Below, piece after piece: positions 1-9,030 of a stretch of 64,000 nt of DNA. Both the position numbers and the translations under genes were made by a program. The notes under the pieces are model-generated. The model searched no databases, was not told the DNA's origin, and saw only the letters and a list, made by a program, of their open reading frames with translations. Source of the stretch: CBDEGU01 sp965238045 (GTDB taxonomy: Bacteria > Acidobacteriota > Terriglobia > Bryobacterales > UBA6623); the NCBI GenBank assembly GCA_965238045.1, contig CBDEGU010000010.1:62001-126000 (forward strand), written 5' to 3'. Position 1 is the first letter of the stretch. Every line of letters starts with the position of its first letter.

Positions 1-531
1 AACGTAGAGGTAGGGCGGAAAATCGAGCGATGCCGGGATGATGTGGGAAAACTGGAACCCTCGCGTGTGGGGCCCGTCGGAGACCGGCTGTTTGAAGTCG
101 AAGCCCTCGCCGTCAGACGACGGGGCAAAGCCCAGTCCCAGATGCCACTTGCCGACAATGCCCGTGTGATAGCCGTGTTCGCCCAAGAACGAAGCCACGG
201 TCGGCCGTCCGGGCTCGATCAGGGGCTTACCGTAGCCATTGAGAACGCCCTTCTTCAGGCGCGTGCGCCAGGCGTAACGGCCGGTCAGCAATCCATACCG
301 CGTGGGCGTGCAAACCGCCGACGGGGTATGCGCATCGGTGAAGATCATTCCTTCCGACGCCAGGCGGCCGAGGTTTGGCGTGGGGATCTTGGAGTCAGGA
401 TTGAGGGCCCCCGCGTCGCCATAACCCATATCGTCAGCCATGATGAAAACAATATTGGGCGGCTTGGCCACGACCGGTATCGGGCAGATCGTAACGACGA
501 GCAGGGCGAGAAAGGTTCCGAGACATTTCAT
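1..531 (-). CDS. Sulfatase, N-terminal part (runs off window start)
   Basis: The 177 visible residues are the N-terminal part of an alkaline-phosphatase-fold sulfatase; the gene continues beyond base 1. A signal peptide of about 22 residues (MKCLGTFLALLVV..., cleavage near VVA/KPP) sends it to the periplasm or outside. It is followed by the metal-binding stretch NIVFIMADDMGYGD and the sulfatase signature CTPTRYGLLTGR. The Cys of that signature is the residue converted to formylglycine in this family. The GKWHLGLG motif is also present. The substrate cannot be told, but such enzymes usually remove sulfate from polysaccharides or aryl esters. The start is the ATG before the signal peptide. No formylglycine-generating enzyme lies in the window. 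Confidence 0.93.
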   Translation of the reverse strand, partial: MKCLGTFLALLVVTICPIPVVAKPPNIVFIMADDMGYGDAGALNPDSKIPTPNLGRLASEGMIFTDAHTPSAVCTPTRYGLLTGRYAWRTRLKKGVLNGYGKPLIEPGRPTVASFLGEHGYHTGIVGKWHLGLGFAPSSDGEGFDFKQPVSDGPHTRGFQFSHIIPASLDFPPYLYV

Positions 532-718
532 GGGTTTGCCACTGACTTCTCTCCACGCGGGTGGAAACGCCAGCCTAGTCTTCCAGGCCATTGTCGTTGG
601 AATCAGGCGCGGAAGTCAAAGCCTCCAGCGCGGGTTCCGCTCTTGCCGGCGGCTACCGCGGCGGCGCTCGACTTTCCCTCCGGCGTGCCGATAAGTCAAG
701 AAGAACGAGGCTCCCGCT

Positions 719-1645
719 GTGTCTGTATTCCGCTATTCTTCCGCCGTTCAGCTTACGCGCCTGGCACAACCAGCGGCTGTGACGGCTGCCGGGTACCGTA
801 AGCAGCTTCTCATGGCGATCGGGGATCTGCCGCCGCTTCCCGCGGTACTCAGCCGTTTGCTGTCGATGTTGAACGACGAAAACTGCTCGGCCGGCCAGAT
901 CGCTTCGTGGATCGAACACGACAGTGTTCTGGGCGGCAGCGTCTTGCGTTCGGTCAACTCGGTGTATTACGGTTTGCCGAATCGCATCTCATCGATTCGT
1001 CAGGCGGTGTCGCTGCTTGGCTTCGGTACGGTGCGCAACCTGGCCCTTGCGTTTTCGATGAAGCAAATGATGAACCGCCCGCAAGCCGGTTCAGCGAACT
1101 ACTACGCTCTCTACTCCCAGCACGCCCTCGCGTGCGCGGTGATGGCACAATTTCTGGCCCATTATCTGCGGTCGGACGAGCTCGATTCGGCGTTCGCGGC
1201 TGGGCTGTTTCACGATGTCGGCGAATTACTAATCATCACCTCGGCGCCCGAGGCCATTCCCAAACTCTTCGCCCACTGGGAGGACAGCGACGGTTCGCAG
1301 GAAGACAGCGAGGAAGTCGTGCTGAACATTACCCACCCGGAACTTTCCAGACGTATCCTGGAGAGCTGGAAACTTCCCGAAGCGATTCAGATCGCCGCGC
1401 GCTATCACCACGCGCTCGAGAAAGGCCCCGTGGCAGCCGAGGGCGGCGTGAGCCTGGCTCACATTGTCAACGCGGCGGACGTCGCGGTTTGCTTTCAGGG
1501 ACTCGATGTTCTGCGTTCGCCGTATCATCCGGCGGAACCGCCCGACGAAGTTTTCGATGCGATTGGCCTCTCCTATGGCGACATGGAACTGCAAGAGCGG
1601 TTCCAGGCGGAATTCCAGTCCATCCGTGAATCGTTCCAGTTCTAG
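719..1645 (+). CDS. HDOD domain protein
   Basis: This is a 308-residue protein made almost entirely of an HDOD domain, a helical relative of HD phosphohydrolases that usually lacks catalytic activity and acts in signalling. Typical HDOD features are LPPLPAVLSRLLSML near residue 38, the SVNSVYYGLP segment, ISSIRQAVSLLGFGTVRNLAL, and the remnant HD-like stretch AAGLFHDVGELLI near residue 160. The GTG start at 719 gives the longest frame. The conserved domain begins near an internal ATG at base 812, so the first 31 residues are uncertain. No output domain is fused. It stands alone, divergent from the sulfatase, so its partner is unknown. Confidence 0.88.
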   Translation: MSVFRYSSAVQLTRLAQPAAVTAAGYRKQLLMAIGDLPPLPAVLSRLLSMLNDENCSAGQIASWIEHDSVLGGSVLRSVNSVYYGLPNRISSIRQAVSLLGFGTVRNLALAFSMKQMMNRPQAGSANYYALYSQHALACAVMAQFLAHYLRSDELDSAFAAGLFHDVGELLIITSAPEAIPKLFAHWEDSDGSQEDSEEVVLNITHPELSRRILESWKLPEAIQIAARYHHALEKGPVAAEGGVSLAHIVNAADVAVCFQGLDVLRSPYHPAEPPDEVFDAIGLSYGDMELQERFQAEFQSIRESFQF

Positions 1646-1982
1646 CCCGTATTTCCGGCCACGTGGCGAGGCGTGACCCGTCCGCAACGAGGACCCGCGT
1701 CCGAACCCGCCGAGAAGAAAATGAGACGATGCCGGGCGCGGTTCGGCTCCAGCCCTCGTCCGCGTTCCGCCGCAAGGAGAGCTGTTAAGATAGAGTAAGA
1801 TTTCGGCTGGAGCTTGCTCGCAGGACTGTCCAGTTCTTTCCAAGAGTTGCTGACCGGTCATCGGACGCGGCGGCCGTTGGCTCAAGTTCCGCCTGGACCT
1901 CTCGACGGATCCTCAAGACAGAGTTTCGCGGACCGCGTCGCTGGCCGAACTGCTCCTCACAAGATGCGCGGGTAACCAGATC
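1646..1982. other. Gene-free stretch before efp
   Basis: This holds 337 bases with no convincing coding frame on either strand and no hairpin followed by a T run. A short AT-richer patch around 1786-1803 (TTAAGATAGAGTAAGATT) is the only place resembling a minus-10 region for efp. I see no good minus-35 partner, so no promoter is called. Confidence 0.5.
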
Positions 1983-2543
1983 GTGGATGTTCAAGCTACA
2001 CAGATGCGTCCGGGAATGCTGATCAAATTCACGGGCAAGCTTTTCTCGATTTTCAGCGTTGCCCATCGTACGCCGGGCAACAAGCGCGGTTTCGTTCAGG
2101 TCAAGATGCGCAACCAGCACTCCAGAGCCATGATCGAACACAAGTTTTCCTCCGAAGATGTCGTGGAGAAAGTCGTGCTCGACGAACAGGAGATGGAATT
2201 TCTTTACAAGGATGACGATCTGTACTACTTCATGAACACCGTCACCTATGAACAGATTCACTTGACTACTGATGATCTCGGTGGTCAGATGCTCTATATC
2301 CTCCCGAACAGTGTTGTAAGAGTACAGTTCTTCGAGGGCGCCCCGCTGAACGTCATCCTGCCTCAGACTCTCGATTTCACCATCGTCGAGACCGAACCTG
2401 CCATCAAGGGGTCCACGGTTACGAATGTGACCAAACCAGCGAAGCTCGAAACGGGCCTGGTGGTGCAAGTTCCGGGATTCATCAAGGACGGCGAAAGGAT
2501 CAAGGTCAATACGGCTGACGGCGCCTACCTCGGCAGGGCGTAG
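1983..2543 (+). CDS. efp: Translation elongation factor P
   Basis: EF-P binds between the P and E sites of the ribosome and rescues stalling at polyproline. At 186 residues it has the usual three beta-domains: an N-terminal KOW-like domain (1-62), a central OB domain and a C-terminal OB domain ending in the EF-P signature region (GERIKVNTADGAYLGRA). The start is a GTG placing six residues before the conserved MRPGM. The modification loop reads HRTPGNKRGF. By gapless eye alignment the position of E. coli Lys34 is Asn33 here, with Lys next to it. No epmA, epmB or earP lies nearby, so a lysylated or rhamnosylated form is not supported. It is monocistronic and convergent with hflX. Confidence 0.95.
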   Translation: MDVQATQMRPGMLIKFTGKLFSIFSVAHRTPGNKRGFVQVKMRNQHSRAMIEHKFSSEDVVEKVVLDEQEMEFLYKDDDLYYFMNTVTYEQIHLTTDDLGGQMLYILPNSVVRVQFFEGAPLNVILPQTLDFTIVETEPAIKGSTVTNVTKPAKLETGLVVQVPGFIKDGERIKVNTADGAYLGRA

Positions 2544-2594
2544 ACAAAAGGCAAGAGCGCTTCCCGCCGAGCGTGGCATGCCGACTTGCGCGGA

Positions 2595-3989
2595 TCACTC
2601 CCCGCCCGATGGTTTAGAGAAAGCGCCGAGGCGCGAGCGCAGCCCTTCGGACACCTCCGCGACAATCTCCACTCCGCTGGCAACATCTTTGCGTTCGAGG
2701 ACGCGAGCGTGCTGGTAGAGAAACGACAGCTTGTCGCCCTGGTTGTGATCGAAATAGTATCTCTGGACGCTGAGGGTTTCCACGGGCAGCCGCCGCTCGA
2801 TGGCCGCGATCAGTTCGTTCATGCCTCGCCGGCGGCGCGCCGAGATGGCGACGACTTCGTCCGCGCCGGCGGTCTCGCCCGGAAGAGCCGCCTTCACGCC
2901 CGCCGTGGTTTGGGAAAGCAGGTCGGTCTTGTTCAGCGTCAGGATCTGGGGTTTGTTGTGCGCCCGCAGCTCTTGCAGTATCCTCAGAACTTCGCCGGCC
3001 TGCTCGCGATGATGCTCCGATGAAACATCGACCACGTGAAGGATCATCGCAGCTTCGGTGACTTCTTCCAGCGTGGCCCGGAACGCTTGCACGAGGCTTG
3101 GAGGAAGGTTGCGAATGAAACCAACTGTATCGGAGAGCAGCACCCGCCGCTTGGACGGCAACTCCAGCGAGCGGATGGTCGGGTCAAGCGTGGCGAACAT
3201 GCGAGAGTCCGCTACGGCGCCGCCGGATGTAAGCACGTTGAACAAAGTGGATTTTCCAGCGTTCGTATACCCCACCAAAGCGATCGTCAGCAGCGGGACC
3301 GCGGTCCGCTTCCTGCGTTGCAGCCGGCGAGTGGAACGCACGGATTCGAGATCCGCCTTCAACTTTCCCATGCGGCGCGCGATACGGCGCCGGTCGGATT
3401 CGAGTTTCGTCTCGCCTGGCCCGCGAGTACCAATACCGCCGCCCAAACGCGACAGTGCGACGCCCCGGCCGGTGAGCCGGGGCAGCAGATAGCTTAGTTG
3501 CGCCAGCTCGACTTGCAAACGGCCCTCGCGCGTGCGGGCGTGCCGCGCGAAGATGTCGAGGATGAGCTGGGTCCGGTCGAGAACGCGCCGCTGCAAGGCG
3601 CGCTCGAGATTTCGCTGCTGAGTCGGCGTTAGGTCGTGGTCGAACAGCACAAGATCGGCCTCTAGCTGATCGGCCCAGGCTCGCAGTTCAGAGACCTTGC
3701 CGCTTCCGATCAGCGTCGCCGGGTGAATCCGGTCGCGGACTTGAATCACCGAGTCGAGCACTTCCGCGCCAGCGCCGCGGGCCAGGCCGGCCAGTTCTTC
3801 CATGGACTCGGCGGGCGTGTAGCCCGAGGCGGAGCCCGATCTCTCGCGCGACACCGCCGGCCGTGCGCGAAGCGCGAGCCCAACCAGGATACAGGTTTCG
3901 GGCTGCTCGCCCGGGGAACGGTTGTCGGGGAAAGATTCTGGTGGCACGAATGATGGCGACGCTCGGAGCGGCACAAGGCGGGCTCCCAT
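2595..3989 (-). CDS. hflX: GTPase HflX
   Basis: HflX is a ribosome-binding GTPase that splits stalled or heat-damaged 70S ribosomes. The 464-residue product has the N-terminal HflX domain with the linker GIGTRGPGETKLESDRR. The G domain follows: G1 GYTNAGKSTLFN, G3 DTVGFIRNLP and G4 NKTDL. A short C-terminal domain ends the protein. The first 35 residues before CILVGLALRARP look poorly conserved, so the start may be further in. It lies 42 bases downstream of hfq on the same strand, and the hfq-hflX order is also known from enterobacteria. Co-transcription is likely. Confidence 0.95.
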   Translation of the reverse strand: MGARLVPLRASPSFVPPESFPDNRSPGEQPETCILVGLALRARPAVSRERSGSASGYTPAESMEELAGLARGAGAEVLDSVIQVRDRIHPATLIGSGKVSELRAWADQLEADLVLFDHDLTPTQQRNLERALQRRVLDRTQLILDIFARHARTREGRLQVELAQLSYLLPRLTGRGVALSRLGGGIGTRGPGETKLESDRRRIARRMGKLKADLESVRSTRRLQRRKRTAVPLLTIALVGYTNAGKSTLFNVLTSGGAVADSRMFATLDPTIRSLELPSKRRVLLSDTVGFIRNLPPSLVQAFRATLEEVTEAAMILHVVDVSSEHHREQAGEVLRILQELRAHNKPQILTLNKTDLLSQTTAGVKAALPGETAGADEVVAISARRRRGMNELIAAIERRLPVETLSVQRYYFDHNQGDKLSFLYQHARVLERKDVASGVEIVAEVSEGLRSRLGAFSKPSGGE

Positions 3990-4031
3990 CCCCGCAACTC
4001 CCCTGCCAGAGACAGGAGAACCTCTATCGAA

Positions 4032-4385
4032 CTAGTCGGCGCCGGAGGCTTTGCCGGGCGGCGGCGGCGCGGCGGGCGCCTCACGTCCGGGCGGCAGCGG
4101 CACGGCGGGCGCCTCAGGTCCAGCTCGCCGCGGCACGGCTGGCCCCGAGGCGCGGTGGGAATCGTCCGACCCGTGGGTCTGATGCTGCTTGGCCGTAACT
4201 ACCGTCGAGATGGCGTGTTTGAAAATCAACTGCTCTTGGTGGCTCGTCTCGAAGACGACGCAATACTTGTCAAAGCCTTTCACGCGGCCGGAGAGCTTCA
4301 CGCCGCTGACGAGGTATATTGTCACGGGCAGGCGCTCTTTTCGAGCGCCGTTCAGAAATGCGTCCTGCAGATTCTGGTTCGACAT
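4032..4385 (-). CDS. hfq: RNA chaperone Hfq with repeat-bearing tail
   Basis: Hfq forms a hexameric ring that pairs small RNAs with mRNAs. The Sm1 motif (VTIYLVSGVKLSGRVKGFDKY, about 21-41) and the Sm2 motif (IFKHAISTV, about 54-62) are clear; the usual YKH is FKH here. The start is the ATG giving MSNQNLQD, which matches the family; seven extra residues upstream are possible but unlikely. After the core of about 68 residues comes a 49-residue tail rich in Pro, Ala and Gly. It contains two copies of an 11-residue repeat (GPEAPAVPLPP and GREAPAAPPPP). The tail is predicted to be disordered. It is the first gene of the hfq-hflX pair. Confidence 0.96.
   Translation of the reverse strand: MSNQNLQDAFLNGARKERLPVTIYLVSGVKLSGRVKGFDKYCVVFETSHQEQLIFKHAISTVVTAKQHQTHGSDDSHRASGPAVPRRAGPEAPAVPLPPGREAPAAPPPPGKASGAD
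4056..4121 (-). repeat. Two 33-bp direct repeats coding the Hfq tail
   Basis: Two tandem 33-bp imperfect units encode residues 89-99 and 100-110 of Hfq. The shared DNA core, read on the plus strand, is CGGCGGGCGCCTCA. This suggests recent expansion of the disordered tail by unit duplication. Confidence 0.75.
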
Positions 4386-4629
4386 GTCCAACCACACCGC
4401 CATCAATTGGGGGCGCCTTAGATTCTAACCGGCGGCCCTCCATTTATCTCGCGGGCCTGGGACGAGGCCCGAAGTGAAAGTACTGTAATTCTAGAGTAAT
4501 ACAGTCGGCATGGCAACGGCTGGGTTTCGAGCTGGGTTTCGATCAAGTACCGGCGACAACCGCGGAAGGATCTGGACGCGGGTTCGTGCACCGAGCACAG
4601 ACTCGAACTCGCGGGCCCGGAGCGTGAAG

Positions 4630-5298
4630 TTATCGGGCGGGCTCGGAAGCGGTGAGCGCCAGAAATCGCTCGATGACCCGCCGCACGAAGAGGCGGGTTT
4701 CACGATAAGGGGGCACACCATCGTAACGCTCGACGACCGCGGGACCGGCGTTGTAGGCGGCCAGGGCCAGCGGCAAGGCGTCGGGCGCCGCTTGGTAGCG
4801 ATCGAGCAGTTGCTTGAGATACGCCGTGCCGCCGCGAACGTTTTCTCGCGGGTCGGCCCGATCTTCGACACGAAGTTCACGGGCGGTTTGCGGCATGAGC
4901 TGCATGAGGCCGACCGCGCCCTTGGGCGAGACCGCGGCCGGATCATAAGCCGATTCCGCGGCGATCACACTGTGAATGAGTTCGGGCGGCAGGCCGCTTT
5001 GGGCCGCCAGCGTCTTGATGAAAGCGTCGAGGCTCTCGGGTGGCTCGGGAGCGGGGACGGGCGCCGAGGGGATGCTGGCCTCTTCAAAGCGAACGATCGC
5101 GGACGCCGGCATCTCTATCACGCCTCCGCCGCCGGTAAAGAGACGAACGTGGCCCCCGAGGGATTCGTGACCTTCGATGGCCAGACGCGCGCCGCTGGAG
5201 AACACGGCGAACTCGGCGGCATGGGCCGGGCCCGGAGCCAACAACCAAACAGCGGCGCAACAGACGACCGCTAGACGCGAGAGGACGCGGTGTAGCAT
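4630..5298 (-). CDS. Exported lytic transglycosylase (SLT domain)
   Basis: The protein cleaves the glycan strands of peptidoglycan, giving anhydromuramyl ends, in the periplasm. A signal peptide (MLHRVLSRLAVVCCAAVWLLAPGPAHA) is followed by about 60 residues of beta-rich sequence. The SLT domain then runs from about residue 95 to the end. It has the catalytic Glu in HSVIAAESAYDP, the GAVGLMQLMPQTA motif and the ALAAYNAGP motif. At 222 residues it is a compact, soluble form. It lies upstream of hfq on the same strand across a 244-base gap, so an operon is doubtful. Confidence 0.92.
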   Translation of the reverse strand: MLHRVLSRLAVVCCAAVWLLAPGPAHAAEFAVFSSGARLAIEGHESLGGHVRLFTGGGGVIEMPASAIVRFEEASIPSAPVPAPEPPESLDAFIKTLAAQSGLPPELIHSVIAAESAYDPAAVSPKGAVGLMQLMPQTARELRVEDRADPRENVRGGTAYLKQLLDRYQAAPDALPLALAAYNAGPAVVERYDGVPPYRETRLFVRRVIERFLALTASEPAR

Positions 5299-5366
5299 AC
5301 TGGCTGACTTGGCGGCCGGCGCGAGGCAGACGCAACTGCCCTCCGCGAGCGGCGGCTCTTGACATT

Positions 5367-6578
5367 ATGACGTTCGTATCCCATCTATCGTGCAGTAAGA
5401 CCGGAGAGCAGTTTCCTAAGGGGCGGGTGTACAATCTTTCGCCGAGCGGCGCGCCCTTGCTGGTGCACTACGACTTAGAGCGGATGAAGCAGCAGGTCAC
5501 CAAGGAGCAGATTGCGCTGGGAGTAAATTCCATGTGGCGTTATGCGCCGATGCTTCCGGTCGAGACGGCGGAGAATGTGGTTTCTCTCGGCGAAGGCAAC
5601 ACGGCGCTGCTGCCGGCGCCGAGACTGGGAGCACGCCTGGGCGCGGGAAAGCTCTGGATAAAGGACGAGGGGCAGAACCCCACCGGAACGTTCAAGGCGC
5701 GCGGGATGTCGTGTGCAGTGTCGATGGCCCGTGAGTTGGGCATCAAGAAACTGGCCACGCCTTCGGCCGGCAACGCGGGCGGCGCGATGGCCGCCTACGC
5801 GGCCGCGGGCGGCATGGAAGCTAATATTTTCATGCCGCGCGATGTGCCCGAGGCCAACTACATCGAGAGCAAGCTTTGCGGGGCGAATGTCACGCTGGTG
5901 GACGGGCTGATCAGCGACTGCGGCAGGATCGTCGCTGAACGCAAGGACGCCGAGGGCTGGTTTGACCTTTCGACGCTCAAGGAGCCCTACCGCATTGAGG
6001 GCAAGAAGACGATGGGCCTGGAGCTGGCCGAGCAACTCGGCTGGCGCGTGCCGGACGCGATTTTCTACCCCACCGGCGGAGGCGTGGGGCTGATCGGAAT
6101 GTGGAAGGCGTTCGATGAACTGGAACAGATCGGTTGGATCGACTCGAAACGACCCAAGATGATCTGCGTGCAGGCGGATGGCTGCGCTCCGATCGTGAAA
6201 GCTTTCGACGACGGCAAGGAAGATTCCGTCTTCTGGGAGAACGCCTCGACGCTGGCCAGCGGACTGCGGGTCCCCAAGGCGATTGGGGATTTTCTGGTGC
6301 TCAAGGCGGTGCGGGAAAGCGGCGGGACATGCGTCGCGGTCAGCGACCAGGACCTGCTCGCCGCCGGCGTCCGGTTGGCCGAGGCGGAAGGCATGTTCGT
6401 GGCTCCGGAAGGCGCGGCTTGCGTGGCCGCCTTGGAATTGCTGCTCCATCGTGGTTTTTTGACGAAAGGCGATGAAGTAGTGATCTACAATACCGGCACG
6501 GGTTATAAGTACCTTGAGAATTGGTCCACGCAGTGCCGGCCGGAAGCGACGCCGAGGAGCGGCAAGAGGGCGGGATGA
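5367..6578 (+). CDS. thrC: Threonine synthase
   Basis: This PLP enzyme converts O-phosphohomoserine to threonine. The 403-residue protein is a fold type II PLP protein. The cofactor lysine sits in NPTGTFKARGM (about residue 113) and the phosphate-binding glycines in YPTGGGVGLIG. The SAGNAGGAMAAYAA segment is the usual side-chain-binding loop. The N-terminal part HLSCSKTGEQFP resembles the Cys-containing region of the shorter thrC class. The ATG start has no strong ribosome-binding site. It faces the transglycosylase gene divergently. No other aspartate-family gene is adjacent. Confidence 0.94.
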   Translation: MTFVSHLSCSKTGEQFPKGRVYNLSPSGAPLLVHYDLERMKQQVTKEQIALGVNSMWRYAPMLPVETAENVVSLGEGNTALLPAPRLGARLGAGKLWIKDEGQNPTGTFKARGMSCAVSMARELGIKKLATPSAGNAGGAMAAYAAAGGMEANIFMPRDVPEANYIESKLCGANVTLVDGLISDCGRIVAERKDAEGWFDLSTLKEPYRIEGKKTMGLELAEQLGWRVPDAIFYPTGGGVGLIGMWKAFDELEQIGWIDSKRPKMICVQADGCAPIVKAFDDGKEDSVFWENASTLASGLRVPKAIGDFLVLKAVRESGGTCVAVSDQDLLAAGVRLAEAEGMFVAPEGAACVAALELLLHRGFLTKGDEVVIYNTGTGYKYLENWSTQCRPEATPRSGKRAG

Positions 6579-6790
6579 TTGTGCCTCGCTGAGAGGGCCG
6601 AGGCGGCGCGGGGGGCTTCCCGTGGCAAACCGGTCCGCGGGCGGCGGAGGGAACAGCTTTGCCCTCCGGCGCTGTACTGTCTTGGGCGGGCAGGGTATTG
6701 TTTTGGCCAGGCAAAGACGACCCTTGTTCTAGGGCATTTCCAGAGGGCAGATTCCCGGTCCCAATCTGGCAAACTAGACTTACGACCTCT

Positions 6791-8296
6791 GTGACGATTC
6801 TCGATTCTCGAACCCTCGCCTTGAGGCGCGGAAACTCCGCCGCTGCTCGTATCCTGCTGACCGCTGTACTGGCGAGCGGTGCGGCTTGCGGGCCGGAAAC
6901 GGGGCGCTCGCGGACGGCCGAGCTTGCGCCAGAGTGCGCGGCGGGCGAAGGTCCGGCCGATGCGCTGTGCACTACCATCACGGTGCTTGAGAACCGGCAG
7001 GCCGGCGGGGGCCGGACGATTAACCTCAACGTAGTGATCTTTCCGGCGCTGAGCCGGGAGCCGCGTCCGGATCCGCTCTTTGTGCTGACGGGCGGGCCGG
7101 GGTCGGGGGCGGCCTCGCTGGCCGAGAACATGATGCTGATTTTTGACGATGTGCAGCAAGAGCGGGACATCGTTTTCGTGGACCAGCGCGGGACGGGCAA
7201 GTCGAATCCGCTGCCCTGCCGGAGCGACAATCCGACGCTGGAAGACTTTTCGAGGAATGAGCATCCGGCCGGGAAGTTTCAGGAGTGCCTGGCGAGCTAC
7301 GACGCGGATCCGCGTTTCTACACGACGCTGATCGCCATGGATGATCTGGAACAGGTACGCCAAGAACTGGGCTACGAGCGGATCAATCTGTGGGGCGGGT
7401 CCTACGGCACTAGGGCGGCGCAGGTCTATGTGCGGCGGCACGGCGAGCATGTCCGGTCGATGGTGCTCGATGGCGTGGCGCCGATGGGAATGATCCTGCC
7501 CCGGCATTTTGCCGAAGACGGGCAGCGTGCCCTGGATCTGCTGATTTCGGCCTGCGAAATCGACGTGCCGTGCACGGAGAGATTCCCCGACGTGCGGCGA
7601 AAACTGGAGCTGATACTCGACGATCTGGAAAGGAATCCTCGAACCGTGCGGTTGCGGCACCCCAGGACGGGCGCACCGGAGGATGTCGTGGTCTACCGCA
7701 AGACGATCGCGGGAGCGCTGCAGGGAGCGCTCTACTCGCCGAAGGTGAGTTCCCTGATCCCGCTGCTCGTTGAGCAGGCCTATGAAGGAGACTTCCAGAG
7801 TTTCTTCGCGTTGATTTCTCTCAACGAACCCGTCAACGAGCAGGTCAGCCAAGGGATGTTTTTCTCGGTGGTCTGCGCCGAGGATGTTCCCTGGCTCGAC
7901 AACACGGCTGGCGACCGGCTCACGGAAGGAACTTTTCTGGGAGGACACTTGCCGGAAATCTGGGCCAGGGTGTGCGATGACTGGCCGAGCGGTGACATTC
8001 CACCGAACTATCATGAGCCGGTCGTCTCGGACGTGCCGGCGCTGGTGCTCTCGGGTGAGTTCGATCCGGTAACGCCGCCCCGCTGGGGCAAGGAAGTAAG
8101 CCGGCATCTGAGCCGGGCGGAGCATGTGGTGGTCCCGGGCGCTGGGCACGGTGTGTCGGCGGCCGGCTGCGTGCCGGATCTTATCAAGGAATTTCTCGAT
8201 GCCGCAAGCGCCGAGGATCTGGAGTTCGAGTGCCTCAACAAGCTTCACCGGCCGCCTTTTTTCGGCACGCTGGCGGGCCCGGCGGACCTGAGATAG
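6791..8296 (+). CDS. Exported alpha/beta hydrolase with TAP-like C-terminus
   Basis: This serine hydrolase of the proline iminopeptidase / tripeptidyl aminopeptidase group is 501 residues from the GTG at 6791; longer in-frame starts exist upstream but look non-coding. The N-terminus (RRGNSAAARILLTAVLASGAACG) looks like a lipoprotein or secretion signal. The alpha/beta core has the oxyanion stretch LTGGPGSGAAS and VDQRGTGKS. The nucleophile is in WGGSYGTRAA, the acid in SGEFDPVTPP and the histidine in GAGHGVSAAG. It probably trims peptides outside the cytoplasm. The ABC transporter pair begins two bases downstream, so these three genes look like one transcript. Confidence 0.88.
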   Translation: MTILDSRTLALRRGNSAAARILLTAVLASGAACGPETGRSRTAELAPECAAGEGPADALCTTITVLENRQAGGGRTINLNVVIFPALSREPRPDPLFVLTGGPGSGAASLAENMMLIFDDVQQERDIVFVDQRGTGKSNPLPCRSDNPTLEDFSRNEHPAGKFQECLASYDADPRFYTTLIAMDDLEQVRQELGYERINLWGGSYGTRAAQVYVRRHGEHVRSMVLDGVAPMGMILPRHFAEDGQRALDLLISACEIDVPCTERFPDVRRKLELILDDLERNPRTVRLRHPRTGAPEDVVVYRKTIAGALQGALYSPKVSSLIPLLVEQAYEGDFQSFFALISLNEPVNEQVSQGMFFSVVCAEDVPWLDNTAGDRLTEGTFLGGHLPEIWARVCDDWPSGDIPPNYHEPVVSDVPALVLSGEFDPVTPPRWGKEVSRHLSRAEHVVVPGAGHGVSAAGCVPDLIKEFLDAASAEDLEFECLNKLHRPPFFGTLAGPADLR

Positions 8297-8298
8297 CG

Positions 8299-9030
8299 AT
8301 GATCGAGGCGCAAAACCTGCACAAGCGTTTCGGCGATATCGTGGCGGTGAACGGCCTGTCGTTCACGGCTCGCGACGGAGAAGTCACCGGGCTGCTGGGC
8401 CCGAACGGGTCCGGCAAAACCACATCCTTACGCATGCTCTGCGGTTTGATGGAACCCAACGCCGGTCAGTTGCTGGTCGACGGCGTCGCGGTTGGCGATG
8501 ATCCGCTCGGCACGCGGCGACGCATTGGCGTACTGCCGGATACGCAGGGTCTGTATCCGCGGCTGACCGCTCGCGAGCACGCGCGCTACTTCGGCCGGCT
8601 GCACGGGCTGAGCGGAGTGGAACTCGAGGACCGCATTGGCGCATTGTTCGACGTATTGGAGATGGGGCGGATCGCCGACCGCCGCGTGGAGGGGTTCTCC
8701 CATGGCGAGCGGATGAAAGTGGCTCTAGCGCGCGCGATGGTCCATGGACCGCGGAACATTGTTCTCGATGAACCAACCAATGGCCTGGACGTGATGGGTA
8801 CGCGAGCCATGAGAACGCTGATCCGGCGGCTGCGCGCCGAGGGCAAGTGCGTTCTGTTTTCGAGCCACATCATGCAGGAGGTGTCCGCGCTGTGCGATGC
8901 GATCGTGATCATCGCCAATGGGGAAGTGGCAGCGTCGGGCACCCCGGACGAGCTTCGTTCACAGACGGGACACGAAAATCTCGAAGATGTCTTTGTCGCG
9001 CTGACCGGCATCGACGAGGCGCCCGAATGA
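8299..9030 (+). CDS. ABC transporter ATP-binding protein, NatA-like
   Basis: This ATPase energises the permease encoded next to it. Over 243 residues it has Walker A GPNGSGKTT, the signature FSHGERMKVALARA (SHGE replacing the usual SGGQ), Walker B NIVLDEPTNGLD and the switch His in FSSHIMQEV. The start chosen is the ATG at 8299, directly before IEAQNLHKRFGD; an earlier in-frame start would overlap the preceding gene by about 70 bases. The overall pattern matches NatA/CcmA-type ATPases of ABC-2 exporters. Its stop overlaps the permease start as ATGA, so translation is coupled. Confidence 0.93.
   Translation: MIEAQNLHKRFGDIVAVNGLSFTARDGEVTGLLGPNGSGKTTSLRMLCGLMEPNAGQLLVDGVAVGDDPLGTRRRIGVLPDTQGLYPRLTAREHARYFGRLHGLSGVELEDRIGALFDVLEMGRIADRRVEGFSHGERMKVALARAMVHGPRNIVLDEPTNGLDVMGTRAMRTLIRRLRAEGKCVLFSSHIMQEVSALCDAIVIIANGEVAASGTPDELRSQTGHENLEDVFVALTGIDEAPE

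Noticed and set aside
4540..4640. tRNA-like sequence (a T-arm-like GAGTTCGAGTC on the minus strand)
   Set aside because: No acceptor stem, anticodon arm or CCA end can be built around it.
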